From: Bombus terrestris
Taxonomy: Eukaryota; Arthropoda; Insecta; Hymenoptera; Apidae
Length of the DNA stretch: 64,000 bases
Direction: 5' to 3'
Assembly: GCF_910591885.1 (NCBI RefSeq)
Contig: NC_063269.1
Span: 6,944,001-7,008,000, forward strand
Shown: positions 24,623-36,746 of the stretch, piece by piece
Layout of the letters: each line of letters opens with the position of its first letter
Position numbering within the stretch: the stretch's first letter is position 1
Notes under the pieces: model-generated
Database searches by the model: none
What the model saw: only the letters and a program-made list of their open reading frames with translations
What the model was told of the DNA's origin: nothing
Translations under genes and position numbers: made by a program

Positions 24623-26983
24623 CTATCCCTCATTAGTTGGATTTACTCTGTCTAATAAACGGATAAACATGTCATACTTATCTATATTTTCATATGGACC
24701 ATAGCGAAATATATAGTCTTTTAATTTATCTTTCACTTCATCAAGGTTATTTAGAGGTTTGATCCAAAAATCGATAAATTTATTAAATTTAATATTTGCT
24801 TCGTGAAGTGTTGGTATATCGTTGCGAGTAATGCCTTCACGCGCCCCTCCTATAAAATCAACACAACACGCTATACCATCCTTTGATAACACAAATTGTC
24901 TAATAAAATTTGTCTTTTCTGCCTCTTCATCAAAAGCCCAATTAATAAATTTCTCTGCTATATCTACATAATTCCACATTATATTGCATTTACATTTTCT
25001 AAATATTTTCTTATTTACTACTACTTGCTTTAAGTTTTGTATTTCCTCTTTTGATAATAAACACCAATCTAAAAAATACTCAATTATTTCAAAATAATTA
25101 TTTTCTATAAACATATCACAAAGTATTTCTTCTAATTGGTCATTTACTAACTTCTGTTTCTTAAACGATTCTATCTCTTTTTCTGAGTCTAAAAACCATT
25201 TTAAAAACTTATGAGATTTCTTTCGTGCTATTTCTACATCTTCTTTTTCTACTGCCCATAGTTTATAAATATAATTATATGAAGATTTATTCTCTTTAAA
25301 ACTATCCTTACAAACACTTCTTAATTGTTTTGTAGGAAATTTCCAATCTAGCAACTTATCTGCTAATTTGTATTGATCATCTTTTATAAAATTTAGGCAA
25401 AGCTCTATATGATTTATCTTACTCTTAAGCTCTTCCCTCTCTTCTATGGAATCAGATTGCCAATCTAATAATTTATCTGCCAAATCATATTGGTCTTCAT
25501 TTATGAAATAATCCCAGATATTAATGGCTTGTTTAAAAAGCTTCTTCTCTTTGTTAGAAACAAATACTTCCTCTATGAATTGATTTAATAATTCATATTG
25601 TCCTATCTTTACTAGCGATACTATCTTTATACATTTTATATATCCAGAATCGAATAATTTTTCTTTCCATTGTCTCATCTCCGGAGTATTAATTATTAAC
25701 TTTATGCCTGGTAAGTCCCAAATTTCTAATAAATCTCGTATGAAATCTAAATGTAGATCTGCCTCAGCTATCTTTGATTTTAAGCATGCAGGGATTTTAT
25801 CCCATACTTCATGTAGTATCATCCCATACTTACTATTTTCTATTACATAACCTAATCTATAATCTCTTTTCATGCAAGATATGACAAAATGTAACAACTT
25901 TAAACCTGTATAGCCATTCTTTTGCGTCTTCAAAGCTGCCTCTAATTCGTCTAATATTTGTCCAAGAAAATCTTGCCATGGCCACATGGATAATATCAGT
26001 TTTACAATGCTACATACATATATATTATCCTCAAATGAATCATATACAATACGAGCTATAGTCTTTCTCTTATGGTATGCTCTCACTTGATTTATAAGAA
26101 ATATACATATTTCTACACACTTTTCTTGTCTATGACAAGATTCCCCAATTGTTGTATAATCAGGAATATGGCTAGTAATAGATATTTGTATACCACTAAC
26201 TATATTTCTGTTTTTTTCTTCCTTATTTAACTTATCCCAAAAATATTCTACAGCCTTGCTATATCCTCCATAGACCGACAATCTAAACATATTCTCTTCT
26301 ATTGAATGATATCTATTATATAAATGATTATGTATATATGTCCTTCCTGATTGTATTACTGTTTCAAGATATCTAATAAATGACGATAAATTTCCATCCC
26401 TACAACATTGCCAATATGCTAAAGTAAGACACTTATAATCCGTATATATATTTTCACAAAAAATATTTTTCACCTCTCTTGGTAATTGTACCCATAAATC
26501 ATTGATATTTTCTTCTAAAGCATACTCACATGCCATATCATAAACTGTAGCAATATTTAGTCTTGGGTTATCTATCCAAAATGATTTTAATATCTTTACC
26601 TCATCTATTGATCCATAATGAGTCCAATATATTTTCTCAATATAATTAATTGCTGATTCTTTTCTATCATATTCAATATTTCTACGAATATACTCATACC
26701 AGTTAAATATCTTCTCACCTATAGATTTTATTATGTGAGTTAATTCGAACCTCAATGCTGAATGTAATCTAAATGACTGTATCTGTTTTAATATTAATTT
26801 TGTTATATCGTGCCACTTGTTCTCATTATTCTGATTCTCATACTCTTTATACTCAAATGTTAAAAATTCTCGTATTTCATTTCTGATATGTGATTGTTCC
26901 CATAGCCATATTGTCATACTAATCATCGACATACGTTGCAAATTTAATTCAAACTTAAAATACTGTAGCACAGGAAGTTCCAT
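24623..26983 (-). CDS. 786-residue intronless helical-repeat protein of unknown function
   Basis: This is one open frame of 786 codons with no intron, by far the longest in the window. The protein is rich in Lys, Ile, Asn and Glu, has no signal peptide or membrane segment, and is predicted by eye to be almost all helical. Residues 149-261 contain loose ankyrin-like units (A-x-E-Y-A-L; W-Q-C-C-R-D-G-N-L; V-Y-G-G-Y-S-K-A-V-E-Y-F). Residues 449-690 contain about six units of 38-45 residues built on the pattern (C/I)-x2-F-I-x4-Y-x2-A-D-K-L-L-D-W-x5-E-E, for example at 488, 527, 619 and 661. Codon use is strongly A/T-biased, as is the DNA around it. Intact length implies recent selection or recent arrival. 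I do not recognise a named family. Scaffold proteins of this kind usually bind other proteins. It may belong to lineage-restricted repeat families shared between arthropods and their intracellular bacteria, but this is inference. The N-terminus is doubtful (see 26955-27155). Confidence 0.7.
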   Translation of the reverse strand: MELPVLQYFKFELNLQRMSMISMTIWLWEQSHIRNEIREFLTFEYKEYENQNNENKWHDITKLILKQIQSFRLHSALRFELTHIIKSIGEKIFNWYEYIRRNIEYDRKESAINYIEKIYWTHYGSIDEVKILKSFWIDNPRLNIATVYDMACEYALEENINDLWVQLPREVKNIFCENIYTDYKCLTLAYWQCCRDGNLSSFIRYLETVIQSGRTYIHNHLYNRYHSIEENMFRLSVYGGYSKAVEYFWDKLNKEEKNRNIVSGIQISITSHIPDYTTIGESCHRQEKCVEICIFLINQVRAYHKRKTIARIVYDSFEDNIYVCSIVKLILSMWPWQDFLGQILDELEAALKTQKNGYTGLKLLHFVISCMKRDYRLGYVIENSKYGMILHEVWDKIPACLKSKIAEADLHLDFIRDLLEIWDLPGIKLIINTPEMRQWKEKLFDSGYIKCIKIVSLVKIGQYELLNQFIEEVFVSNKEKKLFKQAINIWDYFINEDQYDLADKLLDWQSDSIEEREELKSKINHIELCLNFIKDDQYKLADKLLDWKFPTKQLRSVCKDSFKENKSSYNYIYKLWAVEKEDVEIARKKSHKFLKWFLDSEKEIESFKKQKLVNDQLEEILCDMFIENNYFEIIEYFLDWCLLSKEEIQNLKQVVVNKKIFRKCKCNIMWNYVDIAEKFINWAFDEEAEKTNFIRQFVLSKDGIACCVDFIGGAREGITRNDIPTLHEANIKFNKFIDFWIKPLNNLDEVKDKLKDYIFRYGPYENIDKYDMFIRLLDRVNPTNEG

Positions 26984-27155
26984 TTGTTGTATTATTAATT
27001 ACTGATGCTACGCAGTGATTAAGAAATAAGCCTCTCATATATTTTAAATTTTGATAAGTGATCTGATTATCTCTTACTAAAAGCTTGTATTTTATAGCAA
27101 AATTATTAATATAGGTTTCAATTTTAAATTTTGCTAGCTTATAATAATCTATCAA
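26955..27155 (-). pseudogene. Probable frameshifted N-terminal part of the 786-residue protein
   Basis: This minus-strand frame overlaps the start of the long frame by 29 bases in a different register. It has no ATG at its beginning. Its peptide (K-Y-M-R-G-L-F-L-N-H-C-V-A then N-N-T-T-N-G-T-S) reads like the structured N-terminus of the same protein, with the switch of frame around 26955-26983. It could be a real one-base shift that shortens the gene, an assembly error, or an unrelated frame. A possible acceptor-like TATTGATAG precedes it, so an upstream exon is also possible. Confidence 0.4.
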
Positions 27156-27159
27156 TACA

Positions 27160-30100
27160 GAAAAACATGGCTATACATAACCTTAGTTGTACCTTCTGTT
27201 CAGTTAGAATTTTGTTTACTTAATGTGTGATATTCTTCAAGATGCCTTCTTAGAGTTGATAAATGGATCTTCTAATTTCAAATCGTTAATAATCAAGTAT
27301 AATATACCAGAGTGAGGAGATCCAGAACGCATTATTAAAGAAGCCAGTGAAACACTAATAATAAGCGTCCCTCATTGTGATTGACAAAAACATCGCCTCA
27401 TCTCTGATGGTAGGAGAAACATACGAATGTATGACAAGAGGGGAAATATCGAATCGTGCGGAGAAATGTACTGCGAACGGCACGGGGCCCTTCCACGGTA
27501 AACATACATTGCCGGCTATAAGTAAATACTAGCACACTTAACAATATTTATATTTATATTAATATTTAATATAAAATACATGCTTTCCATTGCTTTACTT
27601 TCTAGTTATTTTATCATAAATGTATTATTCCATTTATATCAAATATGCGTTGTAACGAAAAAAAACAAATAAAGTAAAATTTGTTAGAATTATCTAATAA
27701 ATATGACAAGTGGATATACCAATACTTATGTTCGGTAATGTAGCTAAATTCTTTTTTTTTTTACATAATATAACAATTTCGTTTTGTTGACCTAAAGTAA
27801 GTTGTTTCCAATTTCAGCAGAGACTTCTTTTATAGTAAATATTTACAAATTACATATATGTACAGAGTAGAAATTCAGAAGAAACATTTCTAAAAACAAA
27901 AACAATTTTTGAATCATATTTCATGTTGTCAATTGATATTTTATTAGTGAATTTAAATAACTTTTAATTACATAGGCATTTAAATGATTTTTCTCATCGA
28001 AAAGAAACTATTACACTTGCTTTAAATGAAAAACGATTATATAAAGTATAGATAATACATCTTTTCCAAACATCTACAAATTATTAATTTCATATTTTAT
28101 GTAACAACTGCGAGGTGGTTTTCTGTTTTAATACGATTACTCTGCTCGCCAGTTGTAGAATAAATGACGCGTGGCAAGAGCTACAGCGCCAATTATCCTA
28201 CGTTTATAACATAGATTTTCTTGATCAAACCACAGGATACTTTTCACGAGTACATACATATATACTTTTACTATTTCAGTTAAACGGAGTATCAATTTTC
28301 TCTGATGTCGAACGCTTGTATGATAATAATCATTGTAACCTTTTAATTGGAAGTGAACAATCTTCGTGAAAAGTTTCGATCTTTGTCTTAGCTTGTATGA
28401 AACTTATTTGTCATTCTTATTTAATTCTGTTGTATCTCCGATAAAAAAGAATTTTTTTCCAATCGAAACATCTACTCTTAAGCAACGTTGCACATCCAAT
28501 GTTACCAGTGAGAAAAGTAATCGCGGTTATTGTTCGCTGATCACGAAGACCTGATTAAATACGATGCATTTGTTAAATCTCGTCATTCATTACGATCAAC
28601 AGCGCTGCAAGTTGGCAAGTCGATAACAAATTGAATTAGCTCTTGAATCGATATCCTCTGCCAGCAGTGGATGTGCCACGATCTGTTACTCGGATTGCTC
28701 GCTTTATCGTGTTAACTGCTGAAGCTGCTATGGTTAATGAGAGATAGCTCTGATAGGCTAATAGTCAACCGGCTCTTTGCTGTTCGAGTTAATAATTCAA
28801 GCTGAGCTGTGTCAATTGCTTTTGCTCGTAAACTACGGATCGGCAACTTGTTTGGAGAACCCTGAAGGGGTCAAAGATACCGATCTAACGTTCGTCCACC
28901 GACGAAGAAATGTAAACGAATGATTTTTAGATAGTCTGTGAGATTGGATATGAAGAAATATGAAGTGAGGTGAGTTGTGAAAGCAGAAGAAAGGAGGGGT
29001 GATTAAGTATACATCATACGTTAATGAAGTTTCTATGTGCAACTAGGTAGAGATTTAATTGCTAATGCAGAGCGATATGTTTGAAACTGTTTTTAGAATC
29101 TTATAGTAGCATTAGAAGCCAAAGTCTTGTTCGTATTAGACAAATTACTTGAACTTTAGCCATGTGAGTTAGAGTAATCTGATTATTCGATTTATTAATT
29201 TCAAGAGGAAATAAGAAGAAAGTAGTTGTGTATGTATATAAAATGTTAATTATAATTATAAACACAGTTGAAAGGTTATACATATATACAAAATGTGACT
29301 AAATATAAAATTATCATGTATCAATTTCTTAAGAAATACAGAAATACAATGATGAAACTTCTATTTTTAACGTTCTAACGAAAGTATCACAAATCGAAAT
29401 CCTAAGATTAAGAGTACTAAAATAACAAAGAACGATCAAGATAATTACGTTCGTTATTGTACTCTTAGCCCATTGTTAAGCAACGACTTCGAAAATTAAA
29501 AAATAGAACTCCACTAGTCCAGGAACAATTTGCTCAAGAACCAACCACTACAATCCCCTAACTATCGCACAACAAATCGCAGATCGGCTCGAACAGTTTT
29601 CTCCGGGGATTAATACGCGACAAACGAAGCAATCGTTGCCGTTGCGTGTACCGATGAATGGAATGCCATGTGTTCGAGATAAAACGAAGCGGATGTCCCT
29701 CTCAAGTAAGCTCGGAGCGTGTGTAGTGCTCGTAGCCGCGCGTACACGCGGCAAGAGCAAAACGAGGCAACGGCAGCATCGCCTTTTACTCGAGATCAAC
29801 GTCCAGTTTATGGAAATTGCCGGGATGTACAGAAATTGATTGGCTACAAGATCGCGGTATGCGGGGGACCACCCGCAGGTGCTAGAATGGCTTTTAGTCG
29901 TGCTTACACGCATGAAATCAGCATACGTACACCTATCTCTGGAGGAGACTAGGAGCTACTTGGAGAAACGTGGCCGATCAATGGACGCAACGAGGGAGAT
30001 ATCCAAGGGGAACTAGGGGCAACTATCGGAATCCTTTGATCTTTCGAGCAGCTGCACACGCCGAGGGTGTATTCTTCGGGTTGTGAGGTGCTTTTGCAAG

Positions 30101-33100
30101 TTTGCGCGAGACACAGGGGATCGAAGATGCCATGTACGAGGACTGAGTCATGCGATGGTTTTGCCGAGGATGAGCACAGATGGAAAAGAATAATTCTGTC
30201 GATTTTCAGAGATGCTATGGTATTGTTAGAATTGAATATATTTGTTGTATCGAGTTGCTGGTTGCACTTAGTATTGTAATTTTTGTATAGTTATACGATG
30301 GTTCTGTTGGAGATCGATGGAAGAGGCTAAGATGATCCTGTTGATTTTCAGAGATGCTATGATATTGTTGGAATTGAGTATATTAATGTAATTATAATAT
30401 GGTAATGCAATTTTTCTATAGGTCCATCTTTATTGCAGCAAAAGGCAGATAGGTTTTGCTTACCAACGTTTGCAAAGAACTTTGAGTTCCTCGAGTAACA
30501 TAATTTCTGCTGTCATATAATCATTGTTCTGGATAACTGGAATTTCCTAAACTACGATTACAGTTTGAAAGCTTGAAAAAATAAGGAAACTATGCACCAC
30601 TGATGAAATTGTTCCACATAATACGAAACACGTTGATAGTTAATACGACAGTAAACGGTAATGAAGAAATCTTTCTCATTTCAATCCTGAAAATGATTTT
30701 GCGGATATATCTCACGGAAGATAATTTTCATACATCCAAAGAGAAACATAAAATGAAACAAAACCATACATAGCTTTGATACATGTATACGGTAATAGAA
30801 TTAGAAACGGTCTATAACAGAGCGATATAACGATTTAGATAAACCGTGAATGGTGTTTTAATCCATCCTTAACTAATTGCCAACGAACACCGTCTAACGG
30901 AACGATATTTTTGCCAACAAATTAAGCTAGAGATGTTACGAGATCTCTCTACTCGGTATCATTCGATGTTTCCGCTTAATCAAAAGGCTAATGGGCGTGT
31001 ATAATTATCGTGGAATGTTATCGACGTACTATTTCTTTCTCTTTGTCGAAGCTTTTTTCCACCATTTAATTATTATGGCCTAGGAGCCGCGAAGTGGAAA
31101 CCAGTAGGGTGTGTAGACGAGTATATTGGATAATTGCGAAAGTAATAGGTCTTATATTTTACAGAAACAAGATAAACCGATTGCTTTTAAAGCGTTTCTT
31201 TATTTATATAATATCATCATGAAAATCGTATTTCGTTGTAAATTATTAAAGATTTAAAAAGTTTTGTACAATACACATGATATATTGATGAAAATTTTCA
31301 TATACTTCGGTAAGTCACTGGTGTATTAAATGTTACGATAAGAAGTTACTAAATATCCAATTTTTAATTCAAATTATCCTACGGAGTGATCGTACGAATC
31401 ATTTGTTCATAATTAAAATACAAAATTTTCGTTTCTTACGCGTTCGATTTATATTTATTTTATGTGAATTAAGATTCGAAGAGAATAAAAAAAATTGATC
31501 GTACGTAAACTTCTTTTGTTATGTTAGCGATTCCAAAGGACTTGACAATCGGTTTGAAGTTTGAAGTGGAATGATCAACATCACATAAAGAGGGGTAGCG
31601 CGAAATTTTAATTTCAAATTCCACTTATCTGCCTCTAATGCAAATTTAAAAAGAACTTCAGGTTAGTTTGTTTCTTACAGGTTCGTCGACATAAAAAACG
31701 TTCCACCCAATGAATTTGTACCAGTTATGATAATGCGTTTTTTGCCCCGGCGAGCGAGTAATTTTTGAATCTCAGTTGACATGTTTCGCGACTTCGTGAC
31801 TCATATGTATTTACATATTTATCGAACAAAAAATAATCAAACACGTGTAACAAAAATCTCAGATAATTAGATTCAATTAATCATCGTCTACCAATTATTT
31901 TCTAATATTAACGACATAAAAAAGAAGAATCTCTGATAAATCTCCACGTTAACTATATACATAAAGAGAACATAACTTCTCAGGGATCTAGGCAACGCGA
32001 TCTCTTAATCAAATCTTCGTACCATTGGAATTTAATCAACGCCAGATACGCGGAATATTATAAACAAAAAGATCAAGTCAATTTCGCGCGTGATTTGCCT
32101 GCTGGATATGTGTACATATCGTTTTCGTAGGAACTCCGTGATTTCCATCAGCCGCTGAAAATATCGCCGCCATACGATTTCTCGCTGGTTTACGCGACTC
32201 CTCACAGCTATAAATAAGTCATCGAATAAATAGCGATTTGTAATTAATCCGATTGGATTGCCGGGGTTCAAGGAGCCACCTGTAAATTAATCGCCGTTTT
32301 AAGAATGAAAATCCTTCGCGTTGCATCGATATCTGCGTCTTTGTTTCTCTGTCCCGTGGCTCTAGCTTCTCGCCTAATCGTTTACGAAGATTACAGCACT
32401 TCCGGGAGATTTCATGAATGAAATCTCGCAATCGTCTGACACTAGCCGATAGATTAACGTTATTTGCTTCGGCTCTCATACCAGGAATCCTGAACACGTT
32501 GCGCGGCCAGGTGTTGAGTCGCAACAGTTTCTACCGGGTGTTTCAAAACGCTCTGTTAATTACGTAATCGGGCTCTGTCACGCCACATAAATCCGAGCCT
32601 TTGCAGTCAGATAAATCAGACAAGTCAAAGAATCACGGGGACAAAACTCGACAAAGCGCAATCTTTGCCGGTGCATGTTCCATCGTGTGTAGCGTTTTCA
32701 CGGGTGCTCGATTGCGGTGGATGAGGTTACGAGTCGCGTGAATGATACAGGATCTACCGATCTTTCTTCGATAGAATAGAACGATATTTATCGAATATAC
32801 ATCTAACTCACGGAAACTAAAAATTCCTCCAAACAGTTACGTCGTTACATATTTGAATCGACGCTTTCACGAACCTAATTGACGAATCTCTTCATTATTT
32901 TAAAATACCTACGCAAACGAACAAAGTCAAAAGATCTGACTGCAGTAAAATTTGGGACGAACAATCGCAAGGAGGCAAGCGGAGAAAGAATATTCTTGTA
33001 ACGAAACAAATTACGTATTTATTGTTCGTTAAGCCGATACAACGAAGAAACAGGACTCGCTGGAAGATTGCAACGGAAGCGTAATCCCATCGTCGCGTCT

Positions 33101-33250
33101 CATAGTCGTCGTTCGATTATTTTCAATATAATACTTTACAACATTTTCATTGATCTAAAGCAGGTTGCAATTATCCAGTCGAGACTTAAAAATACGATAG
33201 AAATCTTAAAGTATCAGCAACTGTGATTCACAGGTAAATGGATAAAAATG
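27160..33250. other. Non-coding DNA without recognised genes
   Basis: AT-rich to about 28100, then mixed. Frames up to 121 codons (29548-29913) lie in CpG-rich patches and lack domains. An imperfect direct duplication is listed separately at 30178-30425. No RNA gene was recognised. Confidence 0.5.
30178..30425. repeat. Imperfect tandem duplication, unit about 142 bp
   Basis: The block GATTTTCAGAGATGCTATG(G/A)TATTGTT(A/G)GAATTGA(A/G)TATA occurs at 30201 and again at 30343. Flanking GATGGAA(A/G)A and TAATGCAATTTTT/TATTGTAATTTTT motifs follow the same order, so the whole 142-bp segment is duplicated with divergence. Confidence 0.6.
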
Positions 33251-34700
33251 TAAGTAACTAGACGATCACCCGTTGCACTTACAACCCACGCGTTCTCTAG
33301 ACTTTAGAGTCTAGACGATCAGGACTAGTACAGTCAGGTGGGTATATAAGGAGTTAAGGAGCAAGCAGCGAGGAAATAAGGAGCAGGAGGAGGAAGGCAG
33401 CCGGTCGAGGTATCTGATGGGCCGATTGCATCATTAGCGAGCGTACGTGCTCGCTAAGAGCACTCGCACCACGTAGAATGCCACGTCTTTGGATACAGCG
33501 GGAGTCAGCGGATAAGAAGGGAAAACGATCGAGAAACACCAATTAAATCTGATAGCGACGACTTTCCGATATTCAGTGCAAATGACGTACGAAATCGATG
33601 CGTTCTGCCTGAGACAAGGTGCTTGGGAATCGATCGAGGAAGCTTTCAATCTTCCACCACGATAATAATCGTAACTATTTTCCACTTCGCGGGACGATCG
33701 CTGGAATTGATAAGGGCGCGTATTAAAGAGCTGTGCTTGGTCGTCGAGAAGCGGAACGATAACAAGCAATGAAGTAAGTTTAAGGGTAATAAAGAGAAAA
33801 AGAAAAGATGCTGACAGTCTTTCTCTCGAACTGGCGCCGTAATTACCCTGGCTTTTAAATAGGTGTTCGATTTTTCATATTTCTTTCGACGAATTTGGTG
33901 TAATAACAAATGCACCCTGCTATGTATGCTCGCTTATCGAACTTTTTCTTCCCTTTCGAAAGCGATCTTACATGACAAAGGATTAATAATATCGTAGTTA
34001 CAGCCACGTACTCGTTAACCTATATTTTTGAAAGTTAGTGGTAATATACCGTCTATCTATCGTTTCGCAATCGAACAATCTATTCGCAGCGATCTATTCG
34101 TCCTCGTTCGTCTATTGCGAAAAAAGCCGCGATCAAACTGTACGAGATGCTCGTGTAACATGCCACCTCTTAACTAACCCACATAAATCAATGAACACGC
34201 GAGTGGTATGATCCATCGGTTTCGCCAAACAATGATGATACGTCGGGACATCGAAAATCTATACATCGGAGGATAGAAGCTTGTATTGGTAGACAGCATT
34301 CCGCGGTTTCGTCGAGTTTTTGCGGCGTGGATCGAGAGTGAAAGAGCGGTCCGGCTCCTAAGCACGGGTCGGTCGCGGCGCGGGGAAAGCGCGCGAACAA
34401 GAGGAGGCGGCAGCAAGAACGGCCACGAAATGTCGCCTCCGTGTCACTGTCCGCGAGGGTCCTTATACAGAAGCCGTTATCGGGCCGGAGGATCGCCGCC
34501 ACTTCGTATTGTATATCGGCGGCGATTTAAAAAGGGAATGACGTTTTATCGTGCAGTACGATCGATAAGGCGTGCTCGAGAATGGTAGGAAGCCCGTCTT
34601 TTCTTCTGCGACCCCCTCGAACACCGCGTAAGAAATGACTTACTGACGGCTTTAAGCGGCGCTTCTGCTGCGAACGATCTACCAAAAGTGATCTACCGAT
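33250..34700. promoter_or_regulatory. CpG-rich island in non-coding DNA
   Basis: CG dinucleotides are dense here, notably 33380-33520 and 34280-34620. Frames on both strands (up to 128 codons) are a by-product of the composition. The patch could be a regulatory region or an unrecognised 5' exon. I see no coding exon linked to it. Confidence 0.25.
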
Positions 34701-36746
34701 CGTAAGACTCGATGGACGATCTAGCCTGAACGTAAGTTGCACTTTTGGATTTTTACGAAGTATCTTTACCGTTAGGGAAGCTTCTGTTGTTGTACTATAC
34801 ATGCTTTTTACTCGACATGAGAGTGATGCTGAAGATGAAATAATTAATCCGAATGAAATAATAAACAATTTTGTTTGCACAAATTTTCTAGTTGAGAAAT
34901 AAGTTGTTTCCACAAAATGGGAAATGTCTAAGCGACGAACAAGACGTAAAATAATGGGATTTTTCTAGACATTTTGCGTAAAATAGATTGTATCTGAAAG
35001 AAATGTAAGAAAGGCGCACTGATTCTTCCTTTTGTTATAACAAATAATTACATATATAATTATGTGATAAATATTATCTTGACAGTTTTAACTACTTATA
35101 CAATTTTAAGATACATCTTTCGTTTATTATTACTCTAACACAATACGATATGTTGTAGCTTGCGTAATAAACAAATTTGCAGATCCTGCAACAAAAACAC
35201 CATAGGATCTTACAATGCGACCATGTCGAAGCTCTATAATGGCGATTCGATTTCGCAGCTAATTTTGTTTACCGTTTCCAAATCCTTTAGGCTTCAGACG
35301 ATTACCTTGTTTTATTTGAAACGTCTTACAATCGGTCGATCTACGTCGTTTCTCTTCTTCGTCCAGTTCCACGCCTGGCTGTCTGTCGATAATCTCGTGT
35401 ACGTTGCACTTTTTCCTGACAGTTCGATCTTTCTGCTGGCGCGAGCACGATAAGATACCCTGTGCCATGATCAGAAGTATATGACTGGGATTTCCGATGA
35501 TAGCTGCCTACGCTTGCTGATGAGAACCAGATCGCGCGGGGATTAGCAGACCAATAGATAGGATAAATCACCGAGTTTTTTCAATCTCATTCGATAATGA
35601 TACGAGTGCTCGGTGCTCGATAGGAAAAACAAGTCGGGCAGTTTCAAATAATCTCTTGATTTCGTTTAAGTGCCGCTATTAGAATCCCAACGAAATGTAA
35701 AACTAAAACGATGTGTAAACACGACATTACTGAAAAGACCTAAACGAGTCGTACATATAGTAAAAATATATAAACGCGCACTATCATTCTTTCTTTCGCG
35801 GATTTCTTCTTGTGGATTAAATTCTTGTAAATCTGTACTGGTAACCTTCATTTACATTTATTTTCAATTGCGTAAACGGTAGTTACCTACCACACGGTAC
35901 AGACACTTCGCGATACTTGGCGCGGATCGAATACACAAATACATAACACATAAATACAATTTATCAATCATTCTTTATCTCGCAACAATTCTATTATCGT
36001 TTCTTTCATATTTCATATTTTTCTCATAACCGTAGTATAATACAGGCTCGAATAATCTATACACTTACGTAACGTTTTCCTTTTACTTCTGCTCGTGGAT
36101 TCTATTGACGAATTTTATTTTATTGACAGATATAAAAATCCTGACGTCTCGTGTACGATGAAATAATAAATAAAATGTACCGATGCATATTGCCGCTGTT
36201 TTTACGAAGTCGGCCATTCAGAAAGTTTGCCGTTGTACTGTGTAAATACTTAGATCCTCGATCAGGATCGAGCGTGGGTGGACTGCGAGTCTCGCTCCGT
36301 GAGAGATCGACTCGATCCGGATGGAAACTCGAGAACCGCGAAAACGTCAAACCAGCTATCGAGACGGTTGCCACGATAATCGTCGACCCCCTCGCGAGTA
36401 GCATTGTAGTTGCACGCCGGTTTCGAGGCTCGAGTTTCGAGTCGAGCGAGATTCGTACGTTGGGAGCGGCCCTCGAAAACTGGGTGGAGATTAAAAGCGC
36501 GATTCGATGGTATGCTGTTGCCTTTGTATTCGTGTCTCGTTGATGAGGAGAAATTTTGATTTTTCAAATGTTTAATCGAGCAACGTAGATTGCAACCACT
36601 GTGCAACATGTTGCTCATGCATTTAACAAACGCGACCGATTTGGTTTGGTTACGAGTTAGCCGAAGGAATTCGAACGACTTAACCAGAGCTGTTGCGATC
36701 TCTTTGCACAGTGTGTACGTAAAATGCGTCGTAAAACGTAAGCGAT
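34701..36746. other. Non-coding DNA with CpG-rich patch
   Basis: No gene recognised. Frames of 94-130 codons overlap on both strands at 36120-36618, in a CpG-rich patch just before the satellite, and show no domain. Confidence 0.45.

Noticed and set aside
31120..31560. Possible transposon end at GGATAATTGCGAAAGTAATA
   Set aside because: I could not find a paired inverted end or any transposase remnant nearby.
33434..33457. Perfect 9-bp stem TTAGCGAGC / GCTCGCTAA with a 6-base loop; also an 8-bp stem at 33296-33315 and a 9-bp stem at 34492-34526
   Set aside because: With about 64 kb and loops up to 20 bases, several perfect 9-bp stems are expected by chance (roughly 64000 x 17 / 4^9, about 4). 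They are not evidence of an RNA gene.
34188..34913. Overlapping frames of 80-128 codons on both strands
   Set aside because: CpG-rich sequence has few stop codons; the frames overlap each other and show no domains.
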